Positions 23,634-31,912 of a stretch of DNA of 64,000 bases are shown piece by piece (the first letter of the stretch is position 1; each line of letters begins with the position of its first letter). Under the pieces are notes generated by a model, which worked only from the letters and a program-made list of their open reading frames with translations, had not been told where the DNA came from and ran no database searches. A program made the position numbers and the translations under genes. This DNA comes from Bacteroidota bacterium (GTDB taxonomy: Bacteria; Bacteroidota; Bacteroidia; Bacteroidales; Bacteroidaceae), in contig JAFABG010000004.1 in the NCBI GenBank assembly GCA_023426145.1, forward strand, positions 10,983 to 74,982, in the 5' to 3' direction.

Positions 23634-24716
23634 TTAGTTTAGTAGGGTTATTTTCATTCCATTGTGCAACTTACTGTCGGTTTGGCGAATGACTCTATCT
23701 TCTGCATTCAGGCCTGAAAGCACTTCAACTTGTGTGCCTACTTCTTTACCTAGTCTTACCCATCGCAGCATAGCATCATTATCGGGTGTGGCAACATAGA
23801 CGCCCGTCAGTTGATCACGTTTTACGATCGAAGAAGTGTTCACCCAAATGCTTTTCACTCCTTTACCATTTGTTTTGCCCGGAATGAAAATACTTGCATA
23901 CATGCCTGAACGAAGATTTTCTTTTTCTTTTGGGTCTATGGCAATCTTTATTCCATACTGCCCGCCGTTTAGAGCCGAAGATGAACTCAGTTCACTCACT
24001 TTTCCGTTCATTTGTTTGCCAAGCGATTTGATTTCAACTTTAACAGAATCTCCTACTTTTATTTCCGAAACGTAGTTTTCTGGCACTGATGCTTTGATGT
24101 CAAGTTCTCCTAATTGATCAATGCTTAGCAAAGGCATACCCGGGTTTGCTGTACTTCCTTCATCAATCATTCGTTGGGTGACTGTGCCTGAAAATGGTGC
24201 TCGAATATTAGTGTAAGTTAGCATTGCGTTGACCTCATTCAATGTTTGTCGAGCCATTTGGAGCTTTGCTTTAATTGACGTTTGGTTAAGTTCCATATTT
24301 TCCAGCTCTTTATCAGATACACTATTTTGAGAATGGAGTGTTTTATAGCGTTCATAATCTCTTCGTGCATTTTTGAAAGCTGCTTCTGCTTCAGTAACCA
24401 TAGCTTCTGCTTGTGCTTTCTTTGCTTTTAGGTCGTCACTATTGATCACCATTAACAATTGGCCTTTTTTTACAGGATCACCCTGTTTTACATATATTTT
24501 GTCTACAAATCCCATCATGCGTGTACTAATCATAGCGGTTTGTTTGGCAGAAGCCATTCCACTAATGAATATGCCATTATCTTGTACAACAGTTGGTAAA
24601 TAGGTTTCCACGCGAACAGCGCTGACTGTCGTATTTTTGCTTTCTCCCGATGAACAAGCAGAGAAAGTAGCGGCTATGGTAATGCCTAGTAACAGAGTTT
24701 TAATGTTTGTTGTCAT
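23634..24716 (-). CDS. RND periplasmic adaptor subunit (membrane fusion lipoprotein)
   Basis: 360 residues. The signal peptide ends in a lipobox, FSAC, with lipidated Cys21. The lipoyl/barrel-sandwich halves (KQGDPVKKGQLLMVIN and IRAPFSGTVTQRMIDEGS) surround a coiled-coil hairpin (about residues 90-150, including KAQAEAMVTEAEAAFKNARR). A beta-barrel and a membrane-proximal domain follow. It bridges the RND pump to TolC. It is 10 nt from the RND gene and 12 nt from tolC. Confidence 0.92.
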   Translation of the reverse strand: MTTNIKTLLLGITIAATFSACSSGESKNTTVSAVRVETYLPTVVQDNGIFISGMASAKQTAMISTRMMGFVDKIYVKQGDPVKKGQLLMVINSDDLKAKKAQAEAMVTEAEAAFKNARRDYERYKTLHSQNSVSDKELENMELNQTSIKAKLQMARQTLNEVNAMLTYTNIRAPFSGTVTQRMIDEGSTANPGMPLLSIDQLGELDIKASVPENYVSEIKVGDSVKVEIKSLGKQMNGKVSELSSSSALNGGQYGIKIAIDPKEKENLRSGMYASIFIPGKTNGKGVKSIWVNTSSIVKRDQLTGVYVATPDNDAMLRWVRLGKEVGTQVEVLSGLNAEDRVIRQTDSKLHNGMKITLLN

Positions 24717-24728
24717 AGCGATTTTATC

Positions 24729-26057
24729 TTATTTGATTGAAGTGAGTAACTCTTGATAATATATTGTGATGTTGTATGACATCACAGTTTGTGCAAGCAG
24801 TAATTTCTGCTGAGAAAGTTGGGCTTGCGCAGATAGTAGATCGGTGGTGCTGATTAAGCCTGCTTGGTAGCGGTTATTAATTATACGTAGTGCTTCAGCA
24901 GCTTGGTCAACGCTAGTCTGTTGTTTACGAATCTCAAAATTCAAGTCTTGAAGATCACGAGCGGTTTTGTTCATTTCTAAACGGCTTTTATCCATATACT
25001 GGTCGAGTTCTAGTTTCATCCTAGTACGTTGGAAATTAGCCGAACGGAATTTACTTCGATTTTGATTACCCGAGAAAATGGTCCAACTTAGACTGATTCC
25101 TGCTATATAAGAATCTTCTTTGAAACGGAAGATTTTGGCATCATTAAATTGATAGCTCCCAAAAGCATTTATCTTTGGAAGGAAATTCATTATTGAAGAT
25201 TTAACCATGGCATTAGATGCCTCCCACGCTTTTCTTAAAGCAAGTACGTCTGCCCGTAAGGGAGAAAATACAGGATAAAGATCAGTGGACTGTTCTTTCT
25301 GAGTTAGAGAATCTGTTAGAAAGGGTTTGCCATTTTGGTTTTGCTCAATGCTCATTAATAACTTTAATCCGTCAGAAGCATTGGATATATTACTTTTGGC
25401 TTTATTTAATGCACTCTCAACAGTGTTGACTTGAACCTGGGCATTTAGAACGTCCGACTTTTGAACCAATCCTTGTTGATAGAAATTCTGTACAGACTGA
25501 TAGATTTGCTTTACGTCTGATAAGGTGGACTCTAATACATTGCGCGCTTGATAGGCAAACTGAAGTTGGGTATAAGCTTTTTGTATTTCAAAAACAATAT
25601 AGTCTTTAGTGTACTGAGCCTTATACTTATAAACCTCCTCTTGAAGTTTGGCACCCTTACGAGCAAATATTTGGTCGAGGTTGAATATTGGCATTCGGAT
25701 GTCGACACTTGCACCATAATTTTGACTGGCTCCCGGATTGTTTAATCTAGCCGGATCAAAATCCTGAGCAGTAACACTGCTTTGTTGGAGTAAAAATCCA
25801 AAAGCGTTCAGCGGATTGTTAGTTGTAACGGCTTGATAGCCTACTGATAATTGAGGCAAAAATATGGCATCTGTCTGATGAAAATTAGCATTGGCAATTT
25901 TGCGTTCAAGATCTGCCATCCGTATGTTCTTGTTGTTCTGAATAGCCATTTCTACTGCTTCAGTCATAGGCAAATAGATACTTGTTTGCGCTTTGAGGGA
26001 GAAAGAGGCAGTCAGAACACCAACAATCGTAATCAGCTTTTTATGTTTAAGATTCAT
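24729..26057 (-). CDS. TolC-family outer-membrane efflux protein
   Basis: 442 residues from ATG 26057, which opens a good signal peptide (MNLKHKKLITIVGVLTASFS, cleaved after LKAQ); an upstream ATG at 26099 would add 14 charged residues in front. It has the two long helical repeats of outer-membrane efflux proteins: MAIQNNKNIRMADLERKIA in the first, and NRYQAGLISTTDLLSAQAQL near the end. It forms the outer-membrane exit duct of the tripartite pump. The 100 bp upstream holds a dyad (26126-26138), so transcription may also start here. Confidence 0.92.
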   Translation of the reverse strand: MNLKHKKLITIVGVLTASFSLKAQTSIYLPMTEAVEMAIQNNKNIRMADLERKIANANFHQTDAIFLPQLSVGYQAVTTNNPLNAFGFLLQQSSVTAQDFDPARLNNPGASQNYGASVDIRMPIFNLDQIFARKGAKLQEEVYKYKAQYTKDYIVFEIQKAYTQLQFAYQARNVLESTLSDVKQIYQSVQNFYQQGLVQKSDVLNAQVQVNTVESALNKAKSNISNASDGLKLLMSIEQNQNGKPFLTDSLTQKEQSTDLYPVFSPLRADVLALRKAWEASNAMVKSSIMNFLPKINAFGSYQFNDAKIFRFKEDSYIAGISLSWTIFSGNQNRSKFRSANFQRTRMKLELDQYMDKSRLEMNKTARDLQDLNFEIRKQQTSVDQAAEALRIINNRYQAGLISTTDLLSAQAQLSQQKLLLAQTVMSYNITIYYQELLTSIK

Positions 26058-26110
26058 TTTAGTAGACTTTGTTTTTATGTTTATTTTCAAAGATTTCACT
26101 CGTTTTTATT

Positions 26111-26138
26111 TATTTTCAAGAAAATATTCCTCTGGAAA
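26111..26138. promoter_or_regulatory. MarR operator-like dyads upstream of tolC, site B
   Basis: ATTCCTCTGGAAA (26126-26138) fits WTTCC-N3-RGAAA. It overlaps a second perfect dyad, TATTTTC-AA-GAAAATA (26111-26126). A weak promoter-like pair (TTG at 26117-26119 on the minus strand, then AATCTTTG) lies beside it. Confidence 0.5.
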
Positions 26139-26158
26139 ATAATAGGGTAAAAACAAGT

Positions 26159-26521
26159 CTATTTCTTGAGTAATACTTCCTCGATAGCCCGTTTAAATTC
26201 TGCCTTAGGCATTGCTCCAGTAGCCATTTGGGGTGCTCCGCTCATCGGAACAAACAAGAGAGAAGGAATGGAACGGATACCAAAAGCAGCAGATAAATCT
26301 TGTTCTTCTTCAGTATCTATCTTATAAATGTAGATTTCATCACTATATTCTTCAGCTAGTTCTTCCAAAATAGGAGCAATCATTTTACAAGGTCCACACC
26401 AGTTTGCATAAAAGTCTACAATAGCAGGCTTATCACCTAGATATTTCCATTCAGTAGGATTGGTTTCAAAATTCGCTACTCTTTTTAGAAATTCGTCTTT
26501 AGTTAAATGAATTGTTTTCAT
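26159..26521 (-). CDS. trxA: Thioredoxin
   Basis: 120 residues with the full thioredoxin active site WCGPCKM (Cys42, Cys45), DFYANW before it and the cis-proline region IRSIPSLLF. A modest N-terminal extension replaces the usual first strand. It is a cytosolic disulfide reductase; there is no signal peptide. Its place inside the efflux operon, between small Cys-containing membrane proteins and tolC, hints at a thiol or redox theme for the regulon. It is one of possibly several thioredoxins in the genome, so the symbol is generic. Confidence 0.9.
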   Translation of the reverse strand: MKTIHLTKDEFLKRVANFETNPTEWKYLGDKPAIVDFYANWCGPCKMIAPILEELAEEYSDEIYIYKIDTEEEQDLSAAFGIRSIPSLLFVPMSGAPQMATGAMPKAEFKRAIEEVLLKK

Positions 26522-26551
26522 ATGCTTATGAGTTTAATATTAATGGTTTAA

Positions 26552-26794
26552 TTATTTGTTTTTCCCGGGTTTATAGGACTCTATAACATCCTTGTAAACT
26601 TGTTTTTGATTGTTGTTGGTTGAACAGCCTGATGCTCCGCAGCAGGAGATATTAAAGATTGCTTGTATCAGGAATAAACCCGTAAACAAGAAAAAGAAAT
26701 AATCTCTTGAAAGGATTGCATATGCTCCAAAGCCAACTGCTGTAAATAGGCGGAGAACACGAGGGAGATCCCAATTTTTTAATTTACTATTCAT
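26552..26794 (-). CDS. Small two-helix membrane protein with Cys motif (YgaP/DUF2892-like)
   Basis: 80 residues from ATG 26794, whose ATGA overlaps the stop of the upstream gene. Two hydrophobic segments, about residues 11-27 and 29-45, are followed by SCCGASGCSTNN, a Cys-rich patch reminiscent of metal- or sulfur-handling small proteins, and a charged tail. The layout resembles DUF2892 proteins such as the one at 19891. Function unknown. The overlap implies translational coupling. Confidence 0.65.
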   Translation of the reverse strand: MNSKLKNWDLPRVLRLFTAVGFGAYAILSRDYFFFLFTGLFLIQAIFNISCCGASGCSTNNNQKQVYKDVIESYKPGKNK

Positions 26795-26994
26795 TTTTTT
26801 GAGTCTTTTTGAAATATGTTTAATAATAATCCGCCTATCATGCCTCCCCAAATTGAGCTATAAATAGGTGAGGAAGTAATTGGGCAAGTTCCACTTGAAC
26901 AACCCACAAATTTCCAATATAGATAACCTCCTAATACACCAAGCACTATGCCCAATAAGGTAAGCCCATGTTTTTTTAATAGAATCTCTTTCAT
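26791..26994 (-). CDS. DUF6132 family small membrane protein
   Basis: 67 residues from ATG 26994 (an upstream ATG at 27015 would add seven). Two transmembrane helices surround YWKFVGCSSGTCPITSSP, a conserved double-Cys loop typical of this DUF6132-like family, often found with thioredoxin and rhodanese genes. It is the first gene of the minus-strand efflux block, directly downstream of two dyads (27037-27049 and 27087-27099). Role unknown; a thiol- or sulfur-linked membrane function is a guess from company. Confidence 0.7.
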   Translation of the reverse strand: MKEILLKKHGLTLLGIVLGVLGGYLYWKFVGCSSGTCPITSSPIYSSIWGGMIGGLLLNIFQKDSKK

Positions 26995-27036
26995 TTCATT
27001 ATTCAGTTTATTCAATTATTATTTGGATAGAACTAT

Positions 27037-27049
27037 TTTCCATTAGAAA
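27037..27049. promoter_or_regulatory. MarR operator-like dyad, site C
   Basis: TTTCCATTAGAAA differs from the perfect site A half at one base (GGAAA to AGAAA). It lies beside the start region of the efflux block; a near-match -7 box, TTCATTTG on the minus strand, is at 27051-27058. Confidence 0.5.
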
Positions 27050-27086
27050 ACAAATGAAAAGCGCAAATTGTTTTTGAAAAAACAAA

Positions 27087-27099
27087 ATTCCACAGGAAA
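27087..27099. promoter_or_regulatory. MarR operator-like dyad, site D
   Basis: ATTCCACAGGAAA, 50 bp from site C (start to start), in the same divergent upstream region. The rest of the 27016-27253 gap is A/T-rich with no other clear signal, and no TAnnTTTG box precedes the plus-strand gene at 27254. Confidence 0.5.
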
Positions 27100-27253
27100 A
27101 TATTTTAGATATAACTTTGATTAATATGTAATATGTTGTATATCAATGAATAATTATTTTCATTTTTATTGTTATATTCATAGGGTATTTCTGTTCTGAA
27201 TGATCTTATAAATAGAAACGGTATGATTTATGAACCAATAAAACTTAAGTAAG

Positions 27254-28510
27254 ATGAAAAAGTCAGTAATACTTTTAGTCGGGTGGCTATTCACTATGCT
27301 ATGGTTAGGAAATTGTGTAATGTGCGCTCAGGATGCGGGTGATTATTTAACCATCGTGGGAATGGTGAAAGATAGTCATAATAAGAAGTCATTAGAGAAT
27401 GTAAATGTATCAGTTCAGGGTACTAATGTGGGAACGGTGACCAATGCTGAAGGTAAATTCACATTGCGGGTGAATAAGAAAGAAGTAAACCGGGGTTTGA
27501 ATATCACGCATGTGGGTTATATGAATAATCATGTATCGGTGGAAAAGGATACACTGGCTAAATTGACTATATGGATGGTTCCGTATACTAACCGTTTGAA
27601 TGAAGTGGTGGTATACGCTAATAATCCGCGCATAATAATAGAAAAAGCGTTAGAGAAGATTCCAGAGAATTATAGTGTAAACAGAAATAGACTTACCGGG
27701 TTCTATCGGGAAACAGTGCAAAAGGGACGTCGATACATTAGTGTTGCTGAGGCAGTTCTTGATGTTTCAAAAACCGCTTATACGGATAGGACAACATATT
27801 CGGATAAGTTGCAAGTGCTTAAAGGTCGTAGGTTACTCAGTCAGAAAGCGAGCGATACTCTTGCTGTGAAGGTGATGGGAGGACCAAATATCTCTATATT
27901 AATAGATGTAGTAAAAAATAAGGAGGCCCTACTTGAACTTGAAGAACTGAATAATTATGAGTTTGCAATGGATGAATCAGTCTTAATTGATAACCAGATG
28001 CAATATGTGATCAATTTCCGTCCTAGGCTTCTTTTACCTTATGCATTGTTTTATGGGAAAATATATATTTCTCGAGATCATCTAGCATTTACTCGTATAG
28101 AAATGAATTTGGATATTGAAAATAAATCGAAAGCGATCGCAGCTATTCTTCACCAAAAACCGATTGGGTTAAGATTTAAACCTCAAGAACTTTCTTTCTT
28201 GGTCACATATAAAACTGTTGGTGGAAAGGTTTATCTGAACTATATCCGCAATGATATTCGTTTCAAATGTGATTGGAAGCGGAAACTCTTTTCAACAAGT
28301 TATGTGGTCACTTCTGAAATGGTGGTGACAGACCGTAACGAAAATCCATCAGACAATATTCCTAGGAATAAGACTTTTACTTCTAATCAGATATTCTATG
28401 ACAAGGTCGGAAATTACTGGAATCAAGATTTTTGGGGGAATTATAATATTATAGCTCCCACAGAGTCTTTGGAACATGCTGTAGATAAATTGAAGAAGCA
28501 ATCGAACTAA
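27254..28510 (+). CDS. Carboxypeptidase-regulatory-like (CarboxypepD_reg) exported protein
   Basis: 418 residues. The signal peptide is residues 1-25 (cleaved near CAQD). Residues 33-110 form a CarboxypepD_reg-like domain (LTIVGMVKDSHNKKSLENVN, GTVTNAEGKFTLRV, HVGYMNNH), the module found at the front of SusC-type receptors. It then departs from receptors: instead of a plug and barrel it has a roughly 300-residue region (LTGFYRETVQKGRRY, VKVMGGPNISILID) shared with the protein at 29974. It lies 50 nt ahead of the ECF sigma gene, likely one operon. Function unknown. Confidence 0.75.
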   Translation: MKKSVILLVGWLFTMLWLGNCVMCAQDAGDYLTIVGMVKDSHNKKSLENVNVSVQGTNVGTVTNAEGKFTLRVNKKEVNRGLNITHVGYMNNHVSVEKDTLAKLTIWMVPYTNRLNEVVVYANNPRIIIEKALEKIPENYSVNRNRLTGFYRETVQKGRRYISVAEAVLDVSKTAYTDRTTYSDKLQVLKGRRLLSQKASDTLAVKVMGGPNISILIDVVKNKEALLELEELNNYEFAMDESVLIDNQMQYVINFRPRLLLPYALFYGKIYISRDHLAFTRIEMNLDIENKSKAIAAILHQKPIGLRFKPQELSFLVTYKTVGGKVYLNYIRNDIRFKCDWKRKLFSTSYVVTSEMVVTDRNENPSDNIPRNKTFTSNQIFYDKVGNYWNQDFWGNYNIIAPTESLEHAVDKLKKQSN

Positions 28511-28560
28511 ATATTGAATTGTTTCCTTATATTTGGGAGTAATTATAAACTGACAAATGT

Positions 28561-29118
28561 ATGTTGAATGAACTGCTTATACCGGCAAAAATAAGAGCAG
28601 GTGATATCAAAGCGTTTGAAGAGCTATTTTACTATTATTATTCTCCACTTTGTTGGTATGCAGCAAGTATTACTGGGCGTATGGAGGTGGCTGAAGAAAT
28701 AGTTGAAGAGTTGTTTTACGTACTTTGGAGAGATCGGGAACAATTGCATATTTTTCAATCATTGAGAAGTTATCTGTATAGAGCGACTCGCAATCAATCT
28801 CTTCAGTTCTGTGAACATGAAGAGATTAAGGATAGGCATAGGGAGGCTGTACTTTCTGGCGTCAATGCTCAAGTGAGCGAAACGACTGATGCACAACAGC
28901 AAATGGAGTACGAAGAATTGCAGCATCTGATAAATCAAACGCTAGATCAATTGCCTGAACGAAGAAAGCAGATTTTTAAAATGCATCGCAGTCAAGGATT
29001 GAAATATGCAGAAATTGCTGAGTTACTCTCGCTCTCCGTTAAGACGGTAGAAGCGGAAATGACTAAAGCATTACGGACTTTGAAAAAGGGGATAGAAAAT
29101 TATATTCAAATGAGATGA
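28561..29118 (+). CDS. ECF RNA polymerase sigma-70 factor (FecI-like)
   Basis: 185 residues. Region 2 is around YYYYSPLCWYAASITGRMEV and LFYVLWRDREQL; region 4 has LPERRKQIFKMHRSQGLKY and LSLSVKTVEAEMTKAL. This is the Bacteroidetes ECF type that normally pairs with a FecR anti-sigma and a TonB-dependent receptor. The FecR-like gene follows with a 4-nt ATGA overlap. Here no TonB receptor follows; paralogous non-receptor proteins lie on both sides. Confidence 0.92.
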   Translation: MLNELLIPAKIRAGDIKAFEELFYYYYSPLCWYAASITGRMEVAEEIVEELFYVLWRDREQLHIFQSLRSYLYRATRNQSLQFCEHEEIKDRHREAVLSGVNAQVSETTDAQQQMEYEELQHLINQTLDQLPERRKQIFKMHRSQGLKYAEIAELLSLSVKTVEAEMTKALRTLKKGIENYIQMR

Positions 29119-29960
29119 TGGAAACTGATAGAAATAAAATTAAAACCGAGAAAGCTTGGAAACGACTATATAGCCGATTAGATAATGATCAACTAATTCC
29201 TAAGGTTCAACCGAAGCAAGAATCTTTGCTCTGGCTGAAGTACGGTGCTGTTGCAGCATTGGTTGTGTTTGTCTTTGGATCAGTTTGGCTCTTTCGTGGA
29301 AAAACTGATGGCAGGCAATTACCTCATTTGATAACCCAAGAGAATCAAGAAACGCCAACTTTGGTTAAAACGTTGGAGGATGGTTCTGTGGTCTTTCTAA
29401 CCAAAGAAACTTCGATTCACTATCCTGAACACTTTATAGCCTCTAAACGGGAGGTTCGTTTAGAAGGAGACGCTTTTTTTGATGTCGCAAAGAATGCTAA
29501 TCAACCCTTTTTGATTGATACCAAGCAAGTGAAAATTGAAGTGCTGGGGACTTCATTTAGTGTGAGGAGTCTAGAGAATTCCCCTTTCCGTTTATCTGTG
29601 CATCGGGGAATTGTGCGTGTGACGTTGAAGCAGGGTAATCAAGTTTGTGAGGTACGAGCGGGTGAAACTGTAGAGCTAAATGAACAAAAAATCAGGTTTA
29701 CTACTCAAAAAACTACAGAAAGTTTGAACCGTTATTTGAGTCATGTTTGTTTTAAAGATGAGGCCTTAAGTGATGTGGTGAGAGTGATGAATATGAGTTC
29801 GGATAGTTTGAAACTAGGGATAGCGTCTCCAGCGCTTGCGAATCGGAAGCTTACCGTTGAGTTTTCTGATGAACCTATGCAGTCTGTGGCTACTCTCATT
29901 GCTTATGCGCTAAATTTGAAATCTATACGACAAGGAAATCTATTGTTACTGACAGATTGA
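29115..29960 (+). CDS. FecR-family anti-sigma factor with DUF4974 tail
   Basis: 281 residues: a short cytosolic N-terminus, one transmembrane helix (about residues 42-60), a periplasmic FecR domain (LEDGSVVFLTKETSIHYP, REVRLEGDAFFDVAKNANQP, VEVLGTSFSVRS-like), and a C-terminal DUF4974 domain (VCFKDEALSDVVRVMN). It should hold the sigma factor at the membrane until a periplasmic signal arrives. Its start overlaps the sigma gene stop. DUF4974 normally touches the STN domain of a partner receptor, and the next gene supplies an STN domain. Confidence 0.92.
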   Translation: MMETDRNKIKTEKAWKRLYSRLDNDQLIPKVQPKQESLLWLKYGAVAALVVFVFGSVWLFRGKTDGRQLPHLITQENQETPTLVKTLEDGSVVFLTKETSIHYPEHFIASKREVRLEGDAFFDVAKNANQPFLIDTKQVKIEVLGTSFSVRSLENSPFRLSVHRGIVRVTLKQGNQVCEVRAGETVELNEQKIRFTTQKTTESLNRYLSHVCFKDEALSDVVRVMNMSSDSLKLGIASPALANRKLTVEFSDEPMQSVATLIAYALNLKSIRQGNLLLLTD

Positions 29961-29973
29961 TACCATAAGAAGA

Positions 29974-31518
29974 ATGAAATCGTTCTATCGCTATATCATT
30001 TTTTTGTTTCTCCTCTTTATCATGCAAGATGTGATAGGGGCAGATGGGGGAGATGTGCTAGATCGCAAGGTCGATCTGCCTAAAATGAAAGGAACGGTTT
30101 ATTCTTTATTGAGTAATATCTCTCAGCAAACAGGCTATCTGTTTATTTATGATAGTAAAGTTGTTCAGAATGATTTGGTGGTGAAATTAAGGAAAGGTGA
30201 ACGAACTGTTCGTCAAGCGATCTGCGAAATTGTAGGTGAAGATGAAATTGATCTTAAAGTGATTGGTAATCATATCTTAATAACATCTATCGCTGTTGAT
30301 CATAAACCAGAAGGACCTTTGTTCGGGCCACCTCTAACAATAACACTGACAGGGACCTTGTTAGATAAAGAGACGGGAATGCCTGTTAGTTCTGCTTCAG
30401 TGTCTGTTCGTGGCAGATCATTGGGTGTTATTACTAACCAAGAAGGAGAATTCAGGCTGACTCTACCCGATTCGATTCAAACAGATTCAATTGTTTTTTC
30501 TCATATTGGATATGTATCGCAAAGTCTAGAAGCATCTTACCTATCTGGTCGACATAATATGATAAGTCTGGAACCCAAGATTATTTCTTTGCAGGAGGTT
30601 TTGATACAATGGATGGACCCTTCTAAGGTTTTAAGAGAAGTGGAACGTAAAAGAGATCAGAATTATTCTCATTCACCTGTTTATCTGACCACTTTTTATC
30701 GGGAGGGTGTTCTGCTCAAAGACAAACTTCAGAATCTTTCTGAAGCAGTCTTTAAGGTTTATAAATCGGCTGCACATGCGTTCATTCCCGATCAAGTGAA
30801 ATTATTAAAAAAGAGTCGTATTAGTAATGTTGAAGTCAAAGATAGTCTGCTTGTAAAAGTTAAATCAGGGATTGATGCTTGTTTTTTATTGGATATCATG
30901 AAAGACATGCCTTCATTCTTGCTGCCTGATGAAGTTGATAATGGATACCTTTATACTTTTCAGGGAATTACATTTATTGATGATCGTCGCGTCAATGAGA
31001 TTCACTTTGAGCCCCGGAAGGAAATGGGTAGTAGTAGCTCGCTTTATCGCGGTGAGTTATATATTGATGCAGAAACCAGCGCTGTGTTAGAAGCTCGTTT
31101 TGAAGTCGATCCTATACGATTAAAGAGAAATGGTGATATGTTTGTTGAACGTCATTCGAAGGGCATTCGCATGATTCCAGAGAAAGTGACTTATGTTATC
31201 TCATATAAACGTTGGCAAGGTACATATTACATTCATCATATTAGGGGAGATCTTTTCTTTAAAGTGAGACGCAAACATTTTTTTTCAACTAGCTCGCAGA
31301 TGAATATTTGGTTTGAGATGATAACCTGTAGGGTAGATACTGAACAAGTTGTTCCCTTTCCTCGATCAGAACGATTACAAACTCGGTCTATCTTTTCGGA
31401 TATGAATTTTAAATATGATGAAGATTTCTGGAAAGATTTAAATGTGATTCCATTGGAAGAAGGACTAAGTAAGTTAATTGAAAAAATCTCTTTAAAGATT
31501 GAACAGATTGGTTCTTGA
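29974..31518 (+). CDS. STN plus CarboxypepD_reg exported protein without TonB barrel
   Basis: 514 residues: a signal peptide (residues 1-22), an STN/secretin-TonB short N-terminal domain (VDLPKMKGTVYSLLSNISQQ to about residue 105), then a CarboxypepD_reg-like domain (TLTGTLLDKETGMPVSSASV, GVITNQEGEFRL, HIGYVSQS), then about 300 residues homologous to the protein at 27254 (VYLTTFYREGVLLKDKLQNL against its LTGFYRETVQKGRRY). A TonB plug and beta-barrel are absent. In standard systems STN-bearing receptors signal to FecR; here a non-receptor carries the STN domain. Topology beyond the signal peptide is uncertain. Confidence 0.8.
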   Translation: MKSFYRYIIFLFLLFIMQDVIGADGGDVLDRKVDLPKMKGTVYSLLSNISQQTGYLFIYDSKVVQNDLVVKLRKGERTVRQAICEIVGEDEIDLKVIGNHILITSIAVDHKPEGPLFGPPLTITLTGTLLDKETGMPVSSASVSVRGRSLGVITNQEGEFRLTLPDSIQTDSIVFSHIGYVSQSLEASYLSGRHNMISLEPKIISLQEVLIQWMDPSKVLREVERKRDQNYSHSPVYLTTFYREGVLLKDKLQNLSEAVFKVYKSAAHAFIPDQVKLLKKSRISNVEVKDSLLVKVKSGIDACFLLDIMKDMPSFLLPDEVDNGYLYTFQGITFIDDRRVNEIHFEPRKEMGSSSSLYRGELYIDAETSAVLEARFEVDPIRLKRNGDMFVERHSKGIRMIPEKVTYVISYKRWQGTYYIHHIRGDLFFKVRRKHFFSTSSQMNIWFEMITCRVDTEQVVPFPRSERLQTRSIFSDMNFKYDEDFWKDLNVIPLEEGLSKLIEKISLKIEQIGS

Positions 31519-31570
31519 TTTATTTGGCAGTGCGATTAGATTATTCTAATTTTGCATTTGATTTAAAATA

Positions 31571-31756
31571 ATGTATATGATGGAGTTACCTAAAGATCCG
31601 ATGATGCTATTTAGTGTTATCAATATGAAGTTACGCGATTGTTATTCTTCGCTCGATGAGCTTTGTGAAGAGATGAGTGTAAGCAAGGAAGATATAGTGA
31701 ATCAGTTGAAAACTGTTGGTTTTGAATATAGTGCGGAGCATAATAAATTCTGGTGA
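31571..31756 (+). CDS. DUF4250 small protein
   Basis: 61 residues. The sequence ELPKDPMMLFSVINMKLRDC followed by SSLDELCEEMSVSKEDI and ending NKFW matches the short DUF4250 family. It is acidic, helical, cytosolic, with no known role. The start could be any of the first Met codons (31571, 31577, 31580). A strong terminator follows 28 nt later. It may be a separate unit from the sigma/FecR operon. Confidence 0.8.
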   Translation: MYMMELPKDPMMLFSVINMKLRDCYSSLDELCEEMSVSKEDIVNQLKTVGFEYSAEHNKFW

Positions 31757-31783
31757 TTGAATCTTGAATTTGATCTTAGAGCT

Positions 31784-31830
31784 AACAAAGCACCTTTATG
31801 ACCTTAATGAGGCATAAAGGTGCTTTGTTT
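31784..31830 (+). terminator. Rho-independent terminator after DUF4250
   Basis: A perfect 17-bp stem (31784-31800 with 31813-31829) around a 12-nt loop, followed by a short T-run. Confidence 0.9.
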
Positions 31831-31912
31831 ATTAATAAATGTAAAATCTCATCTTGCATATTTAACTTCGACTCTTTTTCGTGTTCTAATAAACAAAGCT
31901 CAGATATGATCA

